Source: a virus
Virus record (IMG/VR): IMGVR_UViG_3300042507_004091
Location: 1 to 38,099 of that record
Direction: 5' to 3' (one strand)
Length of the DNA stretch: 38,099 nucleotides
Shown in pieces: positions 28,787-37,529 of this stretch. The notes beneath the pieces are model-generated. The model saw only the letters and a program-made list of their open reading frames with translations. It was not told where the DNA came from and ran no database searches. Position 1 is the stretch's first letter. The number at the start of each line of letters is the position of its first letter. The position numbers and the translations under genes were made by a program.

Positions 28787-30270
28787 AGTTGCGCGATGTA
28801 GGTTGATGCTTGTTGTTTTGAGTAACGGGAAGCGAACTTGTGGCCACGCTGCATGAGCAGCTTCACCTGCTTCGGTGTAGCCAGCTCGCGGCGTCCGCGT
28901 GCCATGAGAGAATCGATCAGTGCAGAGGCTTGGCCCTTGTTGGCAATGCGACGAGCGTCGAATCCGTAGCTGGCCAGAAGTGCAGCCTGCTTCTCGGAAA
29001 CGGGCTCCAGGTGCCACTTCATGGTGGCCTCGTAGTCGACGACGTTTGCGTCTGCGGTTGCCATGCCCCACTCGATCGGATCGATCAGTCGGCCAGCGAA
29101 ACGCTTTTTCTTGGCCAACTCCGCAGCCAGCTTGGCCTCGCGTTCCTTGCGTGCCTCATCAGCCGCTGCCTCTGGATCGAACTCACCCTGGGTGGTGGTG
29201 TTCTTGTCAGCGATCTCAGCGACCTCGCCATCAGCGAACAGCGACGTGGGTCGGATGAGCCGGTGTTTACCAGTCATCCACAGAAAATCCAAAATGAGCA
29301 GGTTCTGTTTGCCGTCCGCCAGCCGGGTTCCTCGACCAACAATCTGGGTGTAGAGCGCACGGCTCTTGGTGGGCCGCAGGCAGACGATGGTGTCGATGGT
29401 GGGCTCGTCGTAGCCTTCGGTGAGCAGCATGGCGTTGCAGAGGACGCCGGAGTCCACCTTGGCGAACCACTCGATGGTCTGTGCCCGGTCGTCCGATGTG
29501 CCGTCCACATGCCGGGCATTGAAACCACGGGCTGTGAGCATCTCGGTCATCAGCTTTGAGGTGCTGATGAGCGGCAGGAACACGAGGACCTTCTTGCCGC
29601 CGTACTTCTGTATCTGCTCGATGATCTGGGCGAAGAGCGGCTCGATGGCGTTGGCGCACTCGCTTGCCTCGAAGTCTCCGGCACGAATGGCGACCTTGGT
29701 CAGGTTGATGGACAGGTCACAGACGCGGACTCGGATGGGAGCTAGGAACCCCTGCTTGATCAGGTCGGCCAGAGTCAGCTCGTAGGCGACATCGTCGAAG
29801 TGATCGCCGAGGCTGCGCTGGTCAGCACGGTCAGGTGTGGCAGTGACACCCAGCAGCCTGGCACCGCTGAAATGCCGAATGACAGCTTGATAACTGTCTG
29901 CGGCGACGTGGTGCGTCTCATCGATGATGATGTGGGTGAAGTGATCGGGCGCCCACTGCGTGCAACGGCGCATGAGGGTCTGGATGGATCCGACGACCAC
30001 CTTGGCATCGCGATCGCCAACGCAGTCTGCACGCTCTAGGGATGCCTTGAGTCCGGTCGCAGACTCCAGCTTGGCGATGGCCTGATTGAGAAGTTCCTCA
30101 CGATGCGCCACGATCAGGACCCTGCCGGGCAGGCGATTGGCGATGTGGGAGAAGATGATGGTCTTGCCAGCCCCGGTTGGCAGGACAACGAGGAGCCGGC
30201 GGAAGTCGTTCCACTTGGCCAGCACTTGACTGACACACTCCTCTTGATAGGGTCTGAGCCGCAGTTGCAT
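28729..30270 (-). CDS. SF2 (DEAD/DEAH-box type) helicase
   Basis: A 513-residue protein. Motif I is LPTGAGKT (30-37), motif II is DETH (117-120) followed by His121, TATP (143-146) is motif III, and motif VI is QIVGRGTR (309-316). The N-terminus carries the Q-like motif RPYQEECV. The C-terminal region (LATPKQVKLLMQRGHKF) is a small helical module seen at the ends of several phage SF2 helicases. It probably remodels recombination or replication intermediates. The leader is AAACCTACACAAGAACA without a Shine-Dalgarno sequence. Confidence 0.85.
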   Translation of the reverse strand: MQLRLRPYQEECVSQVLAKWNDFRRLLVVLPTGAGKTIIFSHIANRLPGRVLIVAHREELLNQAIAKLESATGLKASLERADCVGDRDAKVVVGSIQTLMRRCTQWAPDHFTHIIIDETHHVAADSYQAVIRHFSGARLLGVTATPDRADQRSLGDHFDDVAYELTLADLIKQGFLAPIRVRVCDLSINLTKVAIRAGDFEASECANAIEPLFAQIIEQIQKYGGKKVLVFLPLISTSKLMTEMLTARGFNARHVDGTSDDRAQTIEWFAKVDSGVLCNAMLLTEGYDEPTIDTIVCLRPTKSRALYTQIVGRGTRLADGKQNLLILDFLWMTGKHRLIRPTSLFADGEVAEIADKNTTTQGEFDPEAAADEARKEREAKLAAELAKKKRFAGRLIDPIEWGMATADANVVDYEATMKWHLEPVSEKQAALLASYGFDARRIANKGQASALIDSLMARGRRELATPKQVKLLMQRGHKFASRYSKQQASTYIAQLCKRPSSPATPASPALSPA

Positions 30271-30288
30271 TGTTCTTGTGTAGGTTTA

Positions 30289-30326
30289 CCCCCGAGGAGT
30301 TGGTAGCTCCCCGGGGGTTTTTGTTT
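30289..30326 (+). terminator. Rho-independent terminator facing antisense to the replication operon
   Basis: CCCCCG-A-GGAG (30289-30299) pairs with CTCC-C-CGGGGG (30307-30317) with one A-C mismatch and a 7-base loop, followed by TTTTTGTTT on the plus strand. All nearby genes are on the minus strand, where the hairpin is preceded rather than followed by the A/T tract. It would therefore stop plus-strand (antisense) transcription coming from the 26 kb side. Confidence 0.7.
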
Positions 30327-30344
30327 CCCCACCTTGCCTTTCGG

Positions 30345-30731
30345 CTAGAAAGCCTCTTCGGGCGCCTTATTGAGGCGCTTCACGCGCAGGTAATCTCCGT
30401 CCTGATCGACAGTGATCGACAGCCGTTGGCCAACCCAATGGGTCAGCAGGTTGGTGAGAGATCCGGGCTTGGACAGATCGAACTCCTGGCCATCAGGCAG
30501 ATCGACGTTGGTGACAGACGCCAGCAGGTTGATCCGCCACATCTGGGTCTCCTTGGCGTAGAACCTATCGGTGATGGAGCAGCCATCATCGGAGCGGTAA
30601 CGCAGCAGGGTTGGGATGTCTCCGTTGCGGTCCAGAGGACCATCCTTCACGGACTGGATGCTGACGGTGTATGTGCCGGGACCTGCAAAGGTCTTGGTCT
30701 CGGCTTCGGAACGGTTGAGTGTGAACTTCAT
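30345..30731 (-). CDS. Single-stranded DNA-binding-like protein (DUF669-type)
   Basis: A 128-residue protein from the ATG at 30731 (MKFTLNRSEAETKTF). A longer frame to 30908 overlaps the exonuclease deeply. It is beta-rich, with the pattern AGPGTYTVSIQSVKDGP, then RYRSDDGCSITDRFY and GSLTNLLTHWVGQRLSITVD, typical of DUF669-like proteins found beside RecT and exonuclease genes. It would protect single-strand DNA made by the exonuclease. The start follows the exonuclease stop by 2 bases. Confidence 0.65.
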   Translation of the reverse strand: MKFTLNRSEAETKTFAGPGTYTVSIQSVKDGPLDRNGDIPTLLRYRSDDGCSITDRFYAKETQMWRINLLASVTNVDLPDGQEFDLSKPGSLTNLLTHWVGQRLSITVDQDGDYLRVKRLNKAPEEAF

Positions 30732-30733
30732 GT

Positions 30734-31534
30734 CTATTCTTGGGTTGTAGGTTTGAACGCCCAGTTGGGCAGTGTTAATTTCTCCACCGCTGTGGAATAT
30801 CCAGGCCATGAGTTGAATTCCTGGCAGGATTTGAAGAACTCGAGCTGCTTGTCGATCTCGGCGTTGCCTTGGTCGATCGCAGCCTGATCCATCTCGTAGA
30901 CCGCGCACTCATAGGGTGCTGTCTTCTCGATGGCGATGAAGATGAAGCGCCGCTTGTTTGGGAAGAAGCGCAGATACCATGCGGCCTGCACATGATACCG
31001 AAGCTGGGCGGCAGTCTTGGCGAAGGCAGCCGGGGAGGCGTCCTGTGTCGTCTTGATGTCGGCCAGTGAATCGTACAGCTCACGATGATCCGGGAGCAGG
31101 TCGATGCGTGCCTTGACGTTGATCGTGTCGAAGGTTCCGAATGCGGACACTTCTGTGTCGCCGGCGTAGAGTGCCTTCCCTGCAGCCGGATGTGACATCA
31201 GGGACAGTTTCATGGCCTCGATGCTATCAGCGGTCTCCCGTGTGATGATCGTGGCTCCTGACCCCTGAAGAGCCTCGTAGGCTTCCTTGCCGCCCTTCGT
31301 GCGACGATCACCCTCGAAGATGACGTACCGCTTGGCGTACTCATCACGCTCTAAGACCGCGCAGTGGAAGGCAGAACCGAAGACCATGGCAGGAGTTGCC
31401 TCCTCCTTAGCTCCTTCGAGCCAAGCCTTGTAATGGGCAGGCGACCGCTGGAACTGATCCAGCCCGGACTTCGAGAGGGCCACAGTGCTGTGGTACTGCT
31501 CGGCCGGCATGTGATAGACCAGCTTGGCGCTCAT
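30734..31534 (-). CDS. RecE/exonuclease VIII-like nuclease
   Basis: A 266-residue PD-(D/E)XK nuclease. Residues 53-57 (GSAFH) match the N-terminal GxxxH motif. Catalytic residues are Asp145 (KARIDLLPD), Asp159 and Lys161 (LADIKTTQ), and Gln177 with Tyr180 (QLRYHVQAAWY). It would resect double-stranded ends to give single strands for the RecT-like partner, whose stop overlaps this start (ATGA at 31531-31534). The start carries GGAGG. Substrate polarity is assumed from the family. Confidence 0.85.
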   Translation of the reverse strand: MSAKLVYHMPAEQYHSTVALSKSGLDQFQRSPAHYKAWLEGAKEEATPAMVFGSAFHCAVLERDEYAKRYVIFEGDRRTKGGKEAYEALQGSGATIITRETADSIEAMKLSLMSHPAAGKALYAGDTEVSAFGTFDTINVKARIDLLPDHRELYDSLADIKTTQDASPAAFAKTAAQLRYHVQAAWYLRFFPNKRRFIFIAIEKTAPYECAVYEMDQAAIDQGNAEIDKQLEFFKSCQEFNSWPGYSTAVEKLTLPNWAFKPTTQE

Positions 31535-32304
31535 CCGACCACCTCCGCAGTCTCGATCTTGGGCAGCTTGGAGAGGATCAGGTCAGGCTTGCTGATGACC
31601 TTGCTGGCCACATCAGTCGGGAGGTCGCGGAAGTTCTGGCCTTCCTTGATCTTGCCGGTGGTGACGAGAAACGCATTGACCTCTTCCTCGCGGGCCTCGA
31701 ACAGGGCCTCGAGCTTACCGATGACAGCAGAGTCGTCGGCCTTCGCAACAGTGACCTTCGGCGACTCGGCACCGAAGTCCTGAGCTTCCTCCGGGGTGTA
31801 GATGCCCATGACCACCTCTGGGGCTATCATGCGGATCGCCTTTGAGATCAATCTGGCGCGGAGCATGGCGGCAGGATCCTTCTGCCAACCGGAACCCGGC
31901 TTCCCGGGATACAGACCAGCAGCCTTGGCGTCGTCGAGTGAGTAGCTGATGTCGATCTCGTTGCCGTCGTACTTCCATGTGGCCGAGGCGATCTTCGAAT
32001 CGAACTGCTTCCAGATGACCTTGCCTCCCCGGGCACGGTAGCCGGCGAGCATGGCGTCAGCCCGCATGGTGGGCTGTCCATTCACCAAGTGGTAAGTGCG
32101 CTTGATGTCGAAGGGCGACTTCTTCTCAGCCAGGCACTGCATGGCGATGATGTGACCCTGTTCGACCTTGGTGCATCCGAACATTCCAGAGGAAGAGATC
32201 CACTCTCCGAGCTGGGCAATGGCGCTGATGGGTTCAGCGATACGGTCGTAGACTTCATTGGCAGCCGAAGGGGCAGCCACTGCGAGTTGCATGTTGTTGT
32301 TCAT
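31531..32304 (-). CDS. recT: RecT-like single-strand annealing protein
   Basis: A 257-residue protein. The core has FDIKRTYHLVNGQPTMRADA, then a strand set (KVIWKQFDSKIASATWKYDG) and the helical motif WQKDPAAMLRARLISKAIRM, which is the signature of RecT/Redbeta-type annealing proteins. The C-terminus is variable and acidic. It pairs with the RecE-like exonuclease and the single-strand binding protein for strand annealing. The ATG overlaps the stop of the helix-turn-helix gene, and the leader is A/C-rich. Confidence 0.85.
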   Translation of the reverse strand: MNNNMQLAVAAPSAANEVYDRIAEPISAIAQLGEWISSSGMFGCTKVEQGHIIAMQCLAEKKSPFDIKRTYHLVNGQPTMRADAMLAGYRARGGKVIWKQFDSKIASATWKYDGNEIDISYSLDDAKAAGLYPGKPGSGWQKDPAAMLRARLISKAIRMIAPEVVMGIYTPEEAQDFGAESPKVTVAKADDSAVIGKLEALFEAREEEVNAFLVTTGKIKEGQNFRDLPTDVASKVISKPDLILSKLPKIETAEVVG

Positions 32305-32486
32305 TTGTGTTTCGGTGCCGATTTGGTTGCCTGAGTCATCAAGGACTCAAGGACTTCACTGCGGACTCGGATGGTGCGTGCAGTGGCCTTGATGGCCGGC
32401 ACTTTACCACTTCGTATCCACCGTCGCACCGTCTCGGGGTGAACCCCGAGTGCATCCGCCACTTGGCGGGGAGACAGCAGCTTCAT
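32301..32486 (-). CDS. MerR/excisionase-like helix-turn-helix protein
   Basis: A 61-residue DNA-binding protein. Residues 4-30 (LSPRQVADALGVHPETVRRW) form the helix-turn-helix, and IRSGKVPAIK is the short wing typical of excisionase or HTH_17-type domains. The C-terminus is basic. It is the first gene after the promoter/operator at 32493-32523 and probably autoregulates. As the same operator precedes the small-gene operon, it may control both. Confidence 0.75.
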   Translation of the reverse strand: MKLLSPRQVADALGVHPETVRRWIRSGKVPAIKATARTIRVRSEVLESLMTQATKSAPKHK

Positions 32487-32492
32487 CGGGGA

Positions 32493-32523
32493 CAGTGTTG
32501 CAACAGTTTGCTACACTTGTCAA
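32493..32523 (-). promoter_or_regulatory. Promoter/operator of the replication operon (copy A)
   Basis: On the minus strand TTGACA (32518-32523) is followed 16 bases later by GCAACACTG (32493-32501), which overlaps the palindrome TGTTGCAACA. The spacing is the same as in copy B (22459-22489). The gene starts only about 7 bases downstream of the last element, so the transcript may be leaderless. Confidence 0.65.
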
Positions 32524-32531
32524 CACCGAGT

Positions 32532-35500
32532 TTAGGGTGTCTTGCTGGTTCCGAAATCGGGCTCCTTTCCGGTATTGGCGTACTCGGTCAGAGCGGAAAG
32601 AGCTTGAGCCGTTGGGATATCCTTCAATTTCTCAAGCATCCTGGCCGTTTTCTCGACGTTCCTGATGCCTGTGGCTCCAACGGTTCTGGACAGGAACTTG
32701 GACGCGATTGCAGGGCCGGCATAGTTTGCAAGAACGCCAGAGGCGAATCCGATTCCACCTCCAATAACTGCTTTTCCTACATTGCCAGTTGCCATGGCTG
32801 TTCCGGCACCACCAACGGCTGCTGCGGTAAGGTTGCTGGCCAACTGCCCGTAGGTCTGGCCTCTCTGAGTGATTCCAGCACCACCTGCGATTTGTTCAGC
32901 GCGTTTGATTGCAGTGAGCCCCGGGATCAGATCCGTCTCGACTCTTCGGAGTAGATTTCGACCAAGCATCTCCTCGTACTGATTTCTGAGGTCCTTGTTG
33001 GCCAAGTCTCTTTGAAGCTGTTCTAGATCTAAGCTACCCAAACCCTTGGATACACCCTCTTTTGTTCTTCCAAACAGCATGTCCTCGAGAACCACTGCCC
33101 GAGTATTGTGAATCGCGTCTTGAGCGGCTTTACGAGTTGCCGGACTCGCTGCCGCTGTCGACATCGTCTCCAGATTCCGCATCACTGTTGCGATGTCCGT
33201 GATATTGTTCAGCATCGGAGTCAGGGCGGGAATCATTCGCATTCCAGCAGCGGAATCCAGCTTGGTCACGTTCTCCAGTGTCTTGGCAAGGTTCTCTGAC
33301 TTAACTAGAGAGCCTGATGCCCTTTGAACTTGATCGAACTTCTTTGCCAGATCTTTCAGTTCGCTTGGAGTTCCGAATCCCCAAGCCTGCATAGATCCAG
33401 GATTCCGTTCTTCAAACACCGTAATCCTAGTCAGGAAATCCTTGAAGTCAGCGCCTGTCGGTTTCATCAGGCTGCTCTCAACCATGTTGTTGAGACTGTT
33501 GAACTTGTTCAGTTCAGAAACATCTCCAAGACCCAACTTAGCAAGCGAACCGGCCGACTTGGATTCGATAGTGGTCAGAATGTTGGCCAGCTTGTTCCTG
33601 TCGTTTCCTGCCTTGGCCATGATGTAGCCCCTGATCATGTCATTGACACCGCTGACATCAGGAACGTTTACCCCTTCAGCCTTAAGCTGAGAGACAAGAT
33701 CCATCAGGTTGGTGTAAGCCGGAGCCGCAGCGCCTTCTTTCTCAATCGCCTGACCAAGCGTTTCAGCCATGGTTCCAGGCTTCGCCTTGATGTCTGCGAA
33801 CGCCTTGTTGACGAAGTAGCTATCCCACAACGGGCGAATCTTCTTGTATGTTTCGTTCGCCTTGAAGAGTTCATCTGCAATGTTCTGTCCGAATGCGGAT
33901 GCTGCTTGCGATTCGATGGTATCGTTGATCGCGTCGGCTAACTGCAAAGTCTCAGCCTGTATAGGTTTGCCATAGGCTTGGCCACCGTAATTTGAGAACG
34001 CGTAAACCTTATCCCTGAGTTTCCTCAGTTGAGTCAGTGAAACGTTCTTAGGAACATCAACATCGTCGACAACATCCTTGAGCGTTTCAGAGAACTGCTT
34101 GGTGTTGATTCCGTATGATGGAAGCTGTTTCTCGAATCTGTTTACGACATCAATCAGCGACTCTCCGCTGCTTGTGGCGACAGATGGATCAAATGCAGGA
34201 TTGTCCTGAACAGTCCTGACGTTCTTGTACAAGTCATTCTTGAACGTGTCCCAAGATGACTTGAGGCTTCCAGTTTCTCCACCGATCAAGTTCTCGAGTT
34301 CGTATCCAGCTTGAATCGGTTCGTATTTCTTTGGTGTTCCTGCCGGGAAAGCTCTTCCAACAGCAGCCTGCTCCATTCCTGGCAATGCAGCTTCAGCCCT
34401 TTTACCCAAAGACTCGCGCTGCGCTTCCGCAGCTCCCTGAGTGGATCTGATGTAGTCCTTGATCTTGGACTGGCCAGATCTTAGACCTTTAGCCCTAGCT
34501 TCAGCCGTCGCCGTCAATGCTCCAGTTCCAGCAGCAGCGGCAGTCTGTGCAGCCTCTTCGGCTCCAGACTTCATCTTCGATATGGCGTCGGTCAATGCGT
34601 TGACAGCGTTTTTTGCATTGGTCGATTTTGATACGATCGACTGCACTTCAGGCACGCCAAGCAGATCGATGACGTTCTTGTAGACATCCTGGACACTGGG
34701 ACTTGCTAATGCAGATCCGCCAGGAAGCGCAGTGATTTGCCTTTCAAGATCACGTTGCTGTTGAGCCAAGATGTCTGAATACCTTGTGGATCCCAGCTTA
34801 GCTTCAGCACGTTGAAGGACGCCGGCGCTTTCTGGAAGCACCTGCGGCAACGTCGGCTTCACACCCAACTTCTCGATCGTTTCAGCAAGTTTGACAGCTC
34901 TCTCTGCAGCCCTTCTTACAAACCCTGCTCCCCTTCCAACACCAGAAGGAGCGCCAACGATTGCGGATGGCAACACCACGTCCTTTGCGATCTCCGTTGG
35001 GCTGAAAACATCTTTGCCCTCCATACCGCGTTGCACCATACCACCCAGGGCGCTTGTGCCTGCGGTCTGAGCCATGATGGATGGAACACGCCCTCCAGGA
35101 ACGACGGCGCTCCTGATTGGAGCAGCAGCCAGCTCTGCAGGACGATATTTTCCGGGCTCAACGGTCTGCCCAAGGATTTCTCCGACCTCTCCAAGCCCAG
35201 CATACTTCAGCAACTGAGCCGCAGTGCTAGGAGATGGCCTTCCTCGACTGGCAACAGCCTCAATGAGGAACGGAGCCACTCGAGCAGCCATTCCACCCAT
35301 TTCGCGAGCCGTAGTAAGCCTGCCACGCTCTTCGGCGAGGCTTTGAGGCTGACGAGTCATCCCGTACCCGGCAGCAGCCGATGGCGGAGCAGCAGTCATC
35401 CTTGGCTTCTCAGCCTCGGCCTGCTCCATTGCTGCCTTAGCCCGCTGCGTGTATTCCGCAATGACCTTGGCTTTGACTTCCGGAGAGACGTCAGAATCGA

Positions 35501-35543
35501 ACTCGAGTTCTGGACCTCCAGGGATTTGTACGACTTCAGCCAT
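32532..35543 (-). CDS. Large internal virion / DNA-ejection-like protein
   Basis: A 1003-residue, mostly helical protein rich in Ala, Glu, Lys and Gln. It starts MAEVVQIPGG with a helix up to residue 60, has several long coiled-coil regions, and near residues 910-950 a Gly/Ala-rich stretch (GGAGTAMATGNVGKAVIGG and then GIGFASGVLANYAGPAIAS) that may insert into membranes. This shape fits internal virion proteins ejected to form a channel. It is the last gene of the tail/internal series, just before the replication operon promoter. No transglycosylase motif is visible. Confidence 0.6.
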   Translation of the reverse strand: MAEVVQIPGGPELEFDSDVSPEVKAKVIAEYTQRAKAAMEQAEAEKPRMTAAPPSAAAGYGMTRQPQSLAEERGRLTTAREMGGMAARVAPFLIEAVASRGRPSPSTAAQLLKYAGLGEVGEILGQTVEPGKYRPAELAAAPIRSAVVPGGRVPSIMAQTAGTSALGGMVQRGMEGKDVFSPTEIAKDVVLPSAIVGAPSGVGRGAGFVRRAAERAVKLAETIEKLGVKPTLPQVLPESAGVLQRAEAKLGSTRYSDILAQQQRDLERQITALPGGSALASPSVQDVYKNVIDLLGVPEVQSIVSKSTNAKNAVNALTDAISKMKSGAEEAAQTAAAAGTGALTATAEARAKGLRSGQSKIKDYIRSTQGAAEAQRESLGKRAEAALPGMEQAAVGRAFPAGTPKKYEPIQAGYELENLIGGETGSLKSSWDTFKNDLYKNVRTVQDNPAFDPSVATSSGESLIDVVNRFEKQLPSYGINTKQFSETLKDVVDDVDVPKNVSLTQLRKLRDKVYAFSNYGGQAYGKPIQAETLQLADAINDTIESQAASAFGQNIADELFKANETYKKIRPLWDSYFVNKAFADIKAKPGTMAETLGQAIEKEGAAAPAYTNLMDLVSQLKAEGVNVPDVSGVNDMIRGYIMAKAGNDRNKLANILTTIESKSAGSLAKLGLGDVSELNKFNSLNNMVESSLMKPTGADFKDFLTRITVFEERNPGSMQAWGFGTPSELKDLAKKFDQVQRASGSLVKSENLAKTLENVTKLDSAAGMRMIPALTPMLNNITDIATVMRNLETMSTAAASPATRKAAQDAIHNTRAVVLEDMLFGRTKEGVSKGLGSLDLEQLQRDLANKDLRNQYEEMLGRNLLRRVETDLIPGLTAIKRAEQIAGGAGITQRGQTYGQLASNLTAAAVGGAGTAMATGNVGKAVIGGGIGFASGVLANYAGPAIASKFLSRTVGATGIRNVEKTARMLEKLKDIPTAQALSALTEYANTGKEPDFGTSKTP

Positions 35544-35548
35544 ATGTC

Positions 35549-37102
35549 TTAGTAAGCTGTTCCAGCACTATTGATGCGAACCCGATTGGTAGCCCCAGTA
35601 GATCTAGCGGGTTGAGGTGCAGGCAAAGCAGGCGCAACCTGCACTGGAGCGTTTTCAGTAATCAGTTCCTCGAACGGAGCCCAGTTGATCTTCGATCTCT
35701 CGGCCTTGTACGCATTGATTATTGGATCGACAGCATCATCGTACACTCCCATTCCGGAATACATGCCCCACCGCTGAGAAGGCTTGTTCCTGAAGATTTT
35801 ATCCATGAATTGGATCGCTCGCGGCAGGAACTCAGCAGACTCCTTGTTGCCAAACAGGTCCAGCGCACTAGCAAGCTCGCTATTGGTTAGCGATGCACCG
35901 AAAAGAGTCTTCCTTTCTTTAGAAACGATACCTTCAAACTCTTGGACAATAGATCTGACAGCTTCCCTCTGTTTGTCGTTTCCAAAGTAAGCGGATCCAG
36001 CCTTGTCCAGCTTGGCCTTCAATGTTGCAAAATTTTCAGCAGATATCTCGGCAAGATTCTTTGATCCAGAAAACTCAGAGACCTTTTTGATAAACCCAAG
36101 AGCATCCATCATTTGCCCCGGAAGCTCATCAAGTGTCTTTCTAAGTGCCGTGTTTTTAGATATAGGCTGTTTAACTCGCAGGATATCCTGCATGCGATTA
36201 TCCATCCTCACCGCTGAATAAGGAGATGTGTCAAACAGGTATTTAGCCTTATCAGCATCACCGCTGTTGTATGCATCCAATATGTCTTTATATCTTTTCT
36301 CTATTGCTTTGGCATTCTTCTCTGCTGCCGTCTCCTTGTTTTGTTCGATCATCCTCTCTGCGGTGCTCTTTGCAGCGATGACTTGAGCATTGTTAAGCCC
36401 TTCAGTTGTGATCTTTTGATCTTCAGGGGCTGAAGCATTGTACCTGTTAAGCCACTCTCTTGCGATATCAGCCTGACGATCATAAGAGTATTGGGATGAT
36501 TGCTCTTGAGAGAGCACTGCTTTCTTTCTGGAAAGCAACGCATCAAGTCCCGCTGTGGGTGTGGCAGGATCAAACTTAACATCCAATGCGTTTAGCTGGG
36601 CAATTATTCTTGGCCGGCTCATCTCTTCTTCAGCCAGAGTTCTGGCCCTCATGCCATACATTTCAGAGGCAGCCTTAGAGGCTGCGGTTTGGAATGCTGG
36701 GCTCGCAGCCTGTTCCTGAGTCGGGATATCCGAATATCCGAATCCAGTACGAGTTCCAGCTTCAGCCATGATCGCATTCTTGGCCTGCTGAGATCTCAGC
36801 ATCTGAGCCATGTCGAACACATCCATCTTCTCGGGCTGTTGACCCGGTTGAAGCTGAACCCCTTCAGTGAGCATCTGACCGATCAGTGCTCGTCGCATTT
36901 GACGATCAAGAGATCGTTCCTCACCTCGCTCGCTGAAAGTCTCCTGCCGAAGCATCTGCCGAAGCCGCTCCGCCTCCTGAGCCTGGCGGGTCTTTCCAGT
37001 GACGCCTCCATAGATCCCGCCGGTAAGCAGGTTCAAGATGTTGGCACCAACACTAGGCGTATATTCGGCTGCCTTTTCGATGTCTTGAAAGGTCTGGGCC
37101 AT
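35549..37102 (-). CDS. Internal virion / ejection-region protein
   Basis: A 517-residue, mostly helical protein. The start (AEYTPSVGANILNLLTGGIY) resembles a motif in the neighbouring 141-residue gene (MSRLGNLLTGGLLGEATGTN), suggesting a shared ancestor or a repeated binding module. The rest is rich in Gln, Ala and Lys with coiled-coil segments (LRQMLRQETFSERGEERSLD). It is placed between the large internal protein and the 141-residue gene, the usual site of podoviral ejection proteins. Confidence 0.6.
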   Translation of the reverse strand: MAQTFQDIEKAAEYTPSVGANILNLLTGGIYGGVTGKTRQAQEAERLRQMLRQETFSERGEERSLDRQMRRALIGQMLTEGVQLQPGQQPEKMDVFDMAQMLRSQQAKNAIMAEAGTRTGFGYSDIPTQEQAASPAFQTAASKAASEMYGMRARTLAEEEMSRPRIIAQLNALDVKFDPATPTAGLDALLSRKKAVLSQEQSSQYSYDRQADIAREWLNRYNASAPEDQKITTEGLNNAQVIAAKSTAERMIEQNKETAAEKNAKAIEKRYKDILDAYNSGDADKAKYLFDTSPYSAVRMDNRMQDILRVKQPISKNTALRKTLDELPGQMMDALGFIKKVSEFSGSKNLAEISAENFATLKAKLDKAGSAYFGNDKQREAVRSIVQEFEGIVSKERKTLFGASLTNSELASALDLFGNKESAEFLPRAIQFMDKIFRNKPSQRWGMYSGMGVYDDAVDPIINAYKAERSKINWAPFEELITENAPVQVAPALPAPQPARSTGATNRVRINSAGTAY

Positions 37103-37103
37103 A

Positions 37104-37529
37104 TCAGAAGTAGTTCGGTGTTACAGGAGCCATGTCGTTCTGCGTGAACGCTCCACCCTGCATCGTGTTCATGGGAGTGAATGGCTGAGGCGACACCTTC
37201 ATTGCCATGCGATCCAAAAGCCTTCGCTCGATCTCAGCCTTGCGCTTTTCAAGTTCTTCTTGGCGGATCAGATCTGAAGCGGTGTTTGACCTGCGCTCAA
37301 GAGCATTGGTTCCAGTAGCCTCACCAAGGAGACCGCCAGTCAGCAGGTTACCCAGCCTGCTCATAATGCCAGGATCGTAGGCGGCGATCTTCTTGAGATC
37401 CTCTACGTCTTTCCCATAGAGGTCTTCGTTGGGAAGAGGCTGATCCGTCTTCTTTTTGCTCAACGCATCAAGGATCCCACCAGTGGCGAGATTCCCGAGC
37501 CCTTGTGCGATTCCAGCGAAACTAGCCAT
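37104..37529 (-). CDS. Small virion-type protein with NLLTGG motif
   Basis: A 141-residue protein. It shares a Leu/Gly-rich motif (LGNLLTGGLLGEATG) with the next gene and carries a second related stretch near its N-terminus (GLGNLATGGILDALS). A charged helix follows (RQEELEKRKAEIERRLLDRM), with a Pro/Met-rich C-terminus. Its ATG overlaps the preceding stop by 8 bases (ATGGCTAG). It probably assembles with the neighbouring internal proteins. Confidence 0.55.
   Translation of the reverse strand: MASFAGIAQGLGNLATGGILDALSKKKTDQPLPNEDLYGKDVEDLKKIAAYDPGIMSRLGNLLTGGLLGEATGTNALERRSNTASDLIRQEELEKRKAEIERRLLDRMAMKVSPQPFTPMNTMQGGAFTQNDMAPVTPNYF

Noticed and set aside
32307-32954. Plus-strand frame of 215 codons opposite the helix-turn-helix gene and the end of the internal protein
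   Set aside because: It is antisense to two supported genes, crosses the operator at 32493-32523, and has a Cys/Ser-rich composition of a mirror frame.
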